A stretch of DNA of 64,000 bases from Zhihengliuella sp. (lineage in GTDB: Bacteria > Actinomycetota > Actinomycetes > Actinomycetales > Micrococcaceae). Below, piece by piece: positions 60,692 through 64,000 of this stretch (positions within the stretch are counted from its first letter, which is position 1; each line of letters starts with the position of its first letter). The notes beneath the pieces were generated by a model. It worked only from the letters and a program-made list of their open reading frames with translations, had not been told where the DNA came from and made no database searches. A program made the position numbers and the translations under genes. Location: the NCBI RefSeq assembly GCF_031178195.1, contig NZ_JAPSJL010000002.1, forward strand, positions 1 to 64,000. The letters run 5' to 3'.

Positions 60692-62938
60692 TCAGAAGGA
60701 GCCGCCCCCACCGCCGAAGCCACCGCCGCCTCCTCCGAACCCGCCGCCTCCGCCGAAGCCACCGCCTCCACCGGAGAAGCCGCCGAAGCCGCCGCCGCCC
60801 CACATGCCGCCTCCGCTGTGGCCCCCTCCGTGGTGGCCGTCGTGCATCATGTCCGAGAGGATGCCGCCCAGAAGGACTCCTCCGAGCATCCCCATGCCGT
60901 CGCCGCGCCCGCCCCGGCGGTAGCCGCCGCGTCCCATCGGTCCCTGTCCGAACGGGTCGAAGCCGGCGACATCGTCCTGGGCCACGGCCGAGGCCTGCTC
61001 GGCGAGGCTCAGGGCCCGGTTGGCGTGGTTCAGGGCGGTCGCCGGGTCGGCCCCGCGGAGGCGGATCGCCTCGTCGAGGTGCCGCTCGGCCTCGGCCAGA
61101 CGGGTTCGCGCCGTGGCACCGACGCCGCCGCGCCGCGCTCCGACGAACTCCGAGGCGCCGCGCAGGCGCAGCTGCGCAGAGTAGATCGCCGACTGCACCT
61201 GTTCCGCGGCGCGGGCCTGCTGCTCCTGTTGCGAGCGAAGTCCCGCCAGCGGCGCGTCGAGCTCGGTGCGGGCCTCCTCGAGTCGGCGCAGCAGTGCCAC
61301 GGGGTCGTGACGTCCGCCGTCGATGCTGTCCTGCACCTGCCGGAGGACGTGCTCGACGGCGGCGGTCGCCGCGGCCAGCTCGGGAGCCTGCCGCGCCTGG
61401 GCGAGGGAGCGGACCTGTGCCAGGTCCCGTTCGGTGGCCCCGAGGGCCTCACGGAGCGTCGCGGACGCCTTGTCGAGCTCCGGCTCCGTGGCCTCGACGG
61501 CGTCCAGGAGCTCCCCAGCCTGACCGAGGGCCTCCTCGGCCGCGTGGAGCGGCAGTGCCGCGCCGCCGCTGCTCGCGGCGATCTGCTGCTCGGCCTCCGC
61601 CAGCTGCTCGGAGGCGAAGTCCAGACGGGCGACCGCCTGCTCGTCGTTGTCGGCCACAGCGGCCAGGGCTTCCTCGCTGTACCGGCGGGAGACTCGTTCG
61701 AAGACCGCCGCGACGGGGCCGAGCCGTACCCGCGTGCGCTGCTCGACGGACTGGAGCCGCACGAGCTCCTCGGGAGCGCGCCGCTCCAGCTGGCGCAGTT
61801 CCTCGAACTCCGCGCGGTGCGACTCCAGCGTCGCGTCCACCGTCATGCAGAGGCGCTGGATCTCCCGCAGCCACGCCGACTGCTCCTCGGGTGTGTCGGG
61901 GACGTGGTCGTCGAGCCTCTGTTGGAGCTCGAACGCCCGGGAGACCTGCTGCTTGGCGGTGGAGAGATCTGCCTCGAACTGCTCGATGGCACCGTCACCG
62001 TACTGGGCCCGGGCGAACTCGACGTCTTGCCGGCTGGACCGCACGGCGTCGTCCGCCGCGACGAGCAGGCCGCCGACGGTCCGGCGCTGCCGCTCGATCT
62101 CCTCCGCGGACAGCACCGGGTCCTCGGGGTGCCCGGCCGCTGCGCCCTCGGAGGAGCCGTGACCTCCGTTCTCCGGACCGGCGTGACGGCGCTTGCGCCG
62201 CTGCAGGAACCAGACGCCGCCGGCCACGGCGGCACCGGCCGGCACGAGCCAGAGCAGACCGGAGCCGCCGCCGTCGCTCCGGCCGCCATCGCCGCCATCG
62301 AGGTCGGCGGAGGCGATGCCGTCGGCTGCGGCCTCCGCCGCGGCCCGCAGGGCGCCGGAATCGAGACTGCCGCTGCTCAGCTCCGGGACGATCCGCTCCT
62401 CCCAGATCCGCTGGGTGTCGTCCGAGAGCCCGGAACCCTGGTGCGCGAGGAACCTGCCGTAGCGCAGCTCCGGATCGATCGCGAGCACCGCGTCGCTGGG
62501 GCCGAGGCCCGAGGTGAACTCGTCGAGGGCCGCGTCGAACTCGTCCGTGGAGGACAGGCCGGTCGTGAAGCGCACGTGCAGCTCGATCCCGGTCTGCCCG
62601 CGGACCTCCGCGACCGCGGTCTCGACGGCGCGGGCATCCGCCTCGGACAGCAGCCCGGCGGGGTCCTGGAGCCCGGCCGACGCCGGGGCGGCGACCGCGG
62701 CCGTGACCGGCTGGGATATCCCGCGGGACAGCCCCTGGTGCTGGAGATTGTCCGCCGCGGCCGGGACGCCGGCCGTCACGGCCAGGACGAGCCCGGCGCC
62801 GAGCGCCGCACCGCGGGCGACGCGGAGCGCCCGCCCCGCCTGCGGGCCGCGACGCCCGATGGGCGCGGAGCGGTGCCCGCCGTGGACTGGCGGATCGAAC
62901 CGGTCGGGAGTGGGCGGGAGGTCGGCGGACTGCAGCAT
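60692..62938 (-). CDS. TPM-domain membrane protein with coiled coils and Gly-rich tail
   Basis: A 748-aa protein. A hydrophobic N-terminal segment (about 43-62, AALGAGLVLAVTAGVPAAA) acts as signal or anchor; the TPM (YgcG/Psb32) domain covers about 88-205 (DPAGLLSEADARAVETAVAEV, DAVLAIDPELRYGRFL); a second span is GLLWLVPAGAAVAGGVWFL (about 230-250). Residues 265-640 are heptad-rich coiled coil. The tail is GGGGGFGGGGG-type to the C-terminus, like YgcG. It lies upstream of pspA on the same strand. TPM proteins are known partners of PspA systems by gene neighbourhood. Confidence 0.85.
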   Translation of the reverse strand: MLQSADLPPTPDRFDPPVHGGHRSAPIGRRGPQAGRALRVARGAALGAGLVLAVTAGVPAAADNLQHQGLSRGISQPVTAAVAAPASAGLQDPAGLLSEADARAVETAVAEVRGQTGIELHVRFTTGLSSTDEFDAALDEFTSGLGPSDAVLAIDPELRYGRFLAHQGSGLSDDTQRIWEERIVPELSSGSLDSGALRAAAEAAADGIASADLDGGDGGRSDGGGSGLLWLVPAGAAVAGGVWFLQRRKRRHAGPENGGHGSSEGAAAGHPEDPVLSAEEIERQRRTVGGLLVAADDAVRSSRQDVEFARAQYGDGAIEQFEADLSTAKQQVSRAFELQQRLDDHVPDTPEEQSAWLREIQRLCMTVDATLESHRAEFEELRQLERRAPEELVRLQSVEQRTRVRLGPVAAVFERVSRRYSEEALAAVADNDEQAVARLDFASEQLAEAEQQIAASSGGAALPLHAAEEALGQAGELLDAVEATEPELDKASATLREALGATERDLAQVRSLAQARQAPELAAATAAVEHVLRQVQDSIDGGRHDPVALLRRLEEARTELDAPLAGLRSQQEQQARAAEQVQSAIYSAQLRLRGASEFVGARRGGVGATARTRLAEAERHLDEAIRLRGADPATALNHANRALSLAEQASAVAQDDVAGFDPFGQGPMGRGGYRRGGRGDGMGMLGGVLLGGILSDMMHDGHHGGGHSGGGMWGGGGFGGFSGGGGGFGGGGGFGGGGGGFGGGGGSF

Positions 62939-63011
62939 TCGATGCCCTTCGTGGCGGACCGGCCGTCCACCGCACCGGGGTGCGGCGACGTCGGCCCATG
63001 CCGTGGATCAC

Positions 63012-63038
63012 GTATGGCCTACCGCGATTGTATGGCCT
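63012..63038 (-). promoter_or_regulatory. Putative promoter and repeat of the TPM gene
   Basis: On the minus strand a TACAAT -10 box (63027-63032) lies between two copies of aggccatac (plus gtatggcct at 63012-63020 and 63030-63038), 18 bp apart. No good -35 is seen; binding by a regulator is possible. Confidence 0.35.
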
Positions 63039-63225
63039 GTTCCGGACCCTGTCTGCCATCGCGCCGCGTCAGGGGAGACGATGCGGGAACGGGGGCCCGG
63101 GCCTTCGAGGGCACGGGTGTTCGCGTGGAGCGAAGACTCAGGAAATGCATAGGCATGGCTGGCGGGGAACACAGGGCCGGCGGGCATAGTTGAGACCGAT
63201 GGACCGACGAAAGGACAACACCGCC

Positions 63226-64000
63226 ATGAGCGACCGCCACGGCACGGATCCGAGGGACGAGCGTCCCGGCCACGACGGCGCGGGCCTGCCACCGCGCCCG
63301 GAGACGCCTCCGCAGTCGCCGGCGCCGGAGCGCCGCGAGCAGCCGACCGCGCCGTTGTTCGGCACCCGCGCCGCCGAGCAGGCCGAGCAGGGCGAGCAGG
63401 GGCCGGCCGGATCCCGCGCGTCGGATCCGGGCCATCGCGACGACGCTGCCGAGGGCGACCGCACGCCTCAGGATGGCCGGACGCCTCAGGATGGCCGCAC
63501 GGGGCCCGCGGGCCGCCCGACCCACGCCGCTGCGCCATACGGACCGTACGGCGCGTACGGCCGCCCGGACGACTCCGAGCCCGCCTTCTACGGCATGGCC
63601 CCGGCGACGCCGACGCCGCGCCGGCGGCGATTCGGCACCGGTGCCCTCGTGGGCGGCATGGTGCTCGCAGCCCTCATCGGCGGAGGCGCCGCCGTCGGCG
63701 CGGACTACCTGCTCGACGACGGCGGCGCGGCCCGGGTCGCTGCGGGCGGCGCGCAGGACTCCGTGGTCATCAACAATCCCGAGAACGTGACGGCCGTGAC
63801 CGCGGCGGCTGCGAAGGCCGCCCCCAGCGTGGTCACCATCGAGGCCGCCTCCGACCAGGGCTCGGGCTCCGGCTCCGGCATCATCCTGGACGACGAGGGC
63901 CACATCCTCACCAACACCCACGTGGTCACGATGGGCGGTGCCACGGCGGAGCCCGTCCTGACCGTCCAGACCGCCGACGGCCGGGTCCTGCCCGCGCAGA
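63226..64000 (+). CDS. HtrA-type (S1C) serine protease, partial
   Basis: The frame runs off the right window edge. The N-terminal 130 residues are Pro/Glu/Asp-rich and cytoplasmic, with a doubled TPQDGR from an 18-bp tandem duplication near 63464-63499, followed by one membrane span (about 140-162, GTGALVGGMVLAALIGGGAAV). The trypsin-like domain begins with AAAKAAPSVVTIEA and shows SGIILDDEGHILTNTHVV with the catalytic His (about 232). Asp, Ser and any PDZ domain lie outside the window. The start is ATG 63226 (AAAGGA 10 nt upstream) or the in-frame ATG 63199. Possible protease partner for SigE/RseA and PspA stress, by inference. Confidence 0.85.
   Translation, partial: MSDRHGTDPRDERPGHDGAGLPPRPETPPQSPAPERREQPTAPLFGTRAAEQAEQGEQGPAGSRASDPGHRDDAAEGDRTPQDGRTPQDGRTGPAGRPTHAAAPYGPYGAYGRPDDSEPAFYGMAPATPTPRRRRFGTGALVGGMVLAALIGGGAAVGADYLLDDGGAARVAAGGAQDSVVINNPENVTAVTAAAAKAAPSVVTIEAASDQGSGSGSGIILDDEGHILTNTHVVTMGGATAEPVLTVQTADGRVLPAQ

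Noticed and set aside
60692-60830. GC-rich repeats at the end of the TPM gene as a possible repeat element
   Set aside because: They are codons of the Gly/Phe-rich tail, normal for YgcG-type proteins.
1-64000. CRISPR array, prophage, toxin-antitoxin pair or restriction system
   Set aside because: No spaced repeats, phage structural genes, small paired genes or restriction nuclease were seen; the single methyltransferase is an orphan.

Overview
The window is chromosomal DNA from a high-GC actinobacterium, most likely Micrococcales and probably Micrococcaceae. The basis is very high third-position GC, GTG/TTG starts, TAnnnT -10 boxes placed 6-7 nt before start codons (leaderless mRNAs), a coproporphyrin-type heme cluster, AdnA/AdnB instead of RecBCD, and two blocks whose gene order matches, from memory, Mycobacterium tuberculosis Rv1205-Rv1234 and Rv3193c-Rv3211. 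The genus cannot be fixed from sequence alone. Almost everything is core housekeeping; I see no prophage, integron, CRISPR array or intact insertion sequence.

Layout. 1-1635: the only accessory-looking region, of visibly lower GC, with a partial secreted DUF3494 (ice-binding-like) protein ending in TPAEPS repeats, then about 720 bp with no supportable gene. 1636-4983: gluABCD glutamate ABC importer on the minus strand, with hairpins between cistrons. 5108-13869: LOG protein, DivIVA-like protein, DUF3117, O-methyltransferase, the envelope-stress set sigE-rseA-tatB, Mrp ATPase, DUF1003, a soluble MgtE-N/CBS protein and a general-stress membrane protein. 13966-17359: aminopeptidase P, PHP phosphoesterase and an orphan beta-class DNA methyltransferase. 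17363-23962: DEAD-box RNA helicase, RNB ribonuclease, ferritin-like protein, DUF3107, TetR and MoeZ.

24029-34444: heme biosynthesis. hemA is divergent from hemE-cgoX-chdC-cpfC-hemC-hemD-hemB-hemL, which covers every step from glutamyl-tRNA to heme by the coproporphyrin route except the coproporphyrinogen-independent earlier charging step. 34562-37192: metNIQ methionine importer. 37359-50190: a genome-maintenance neighbourhood with a DEDDh exonuclease, an alkyltransferase-like protein, AdnA, AdnB, a kinase-fold phosphotransferase with a long disordered tail, NudC and UvrD2. 50239-58216: a degenerate E1/ThiF-like protein, a YgjP-like metallopeptidase, a Zincin_2 protein lacking its first metal histidine, a PDZ/Lon-type membrane protease and a giant UPF0182 membrane protein. 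58270-64000: two identical initiator tRNAs around a cytochrome-b561-like membrane protein, a TPM-domain protein with PspA (membrane stress), and the start of an HtrA-type protease cut by the window end.

No clearly new multi-gene system is visible. The best leads are the DUF3494 protein with its repeat tail, the degenerate E1-like protein, the orphan methyltransferase behind a helicase, the 10-bp-phased repeats upstream of pspA, and the consistent leaderless promoter architecture.
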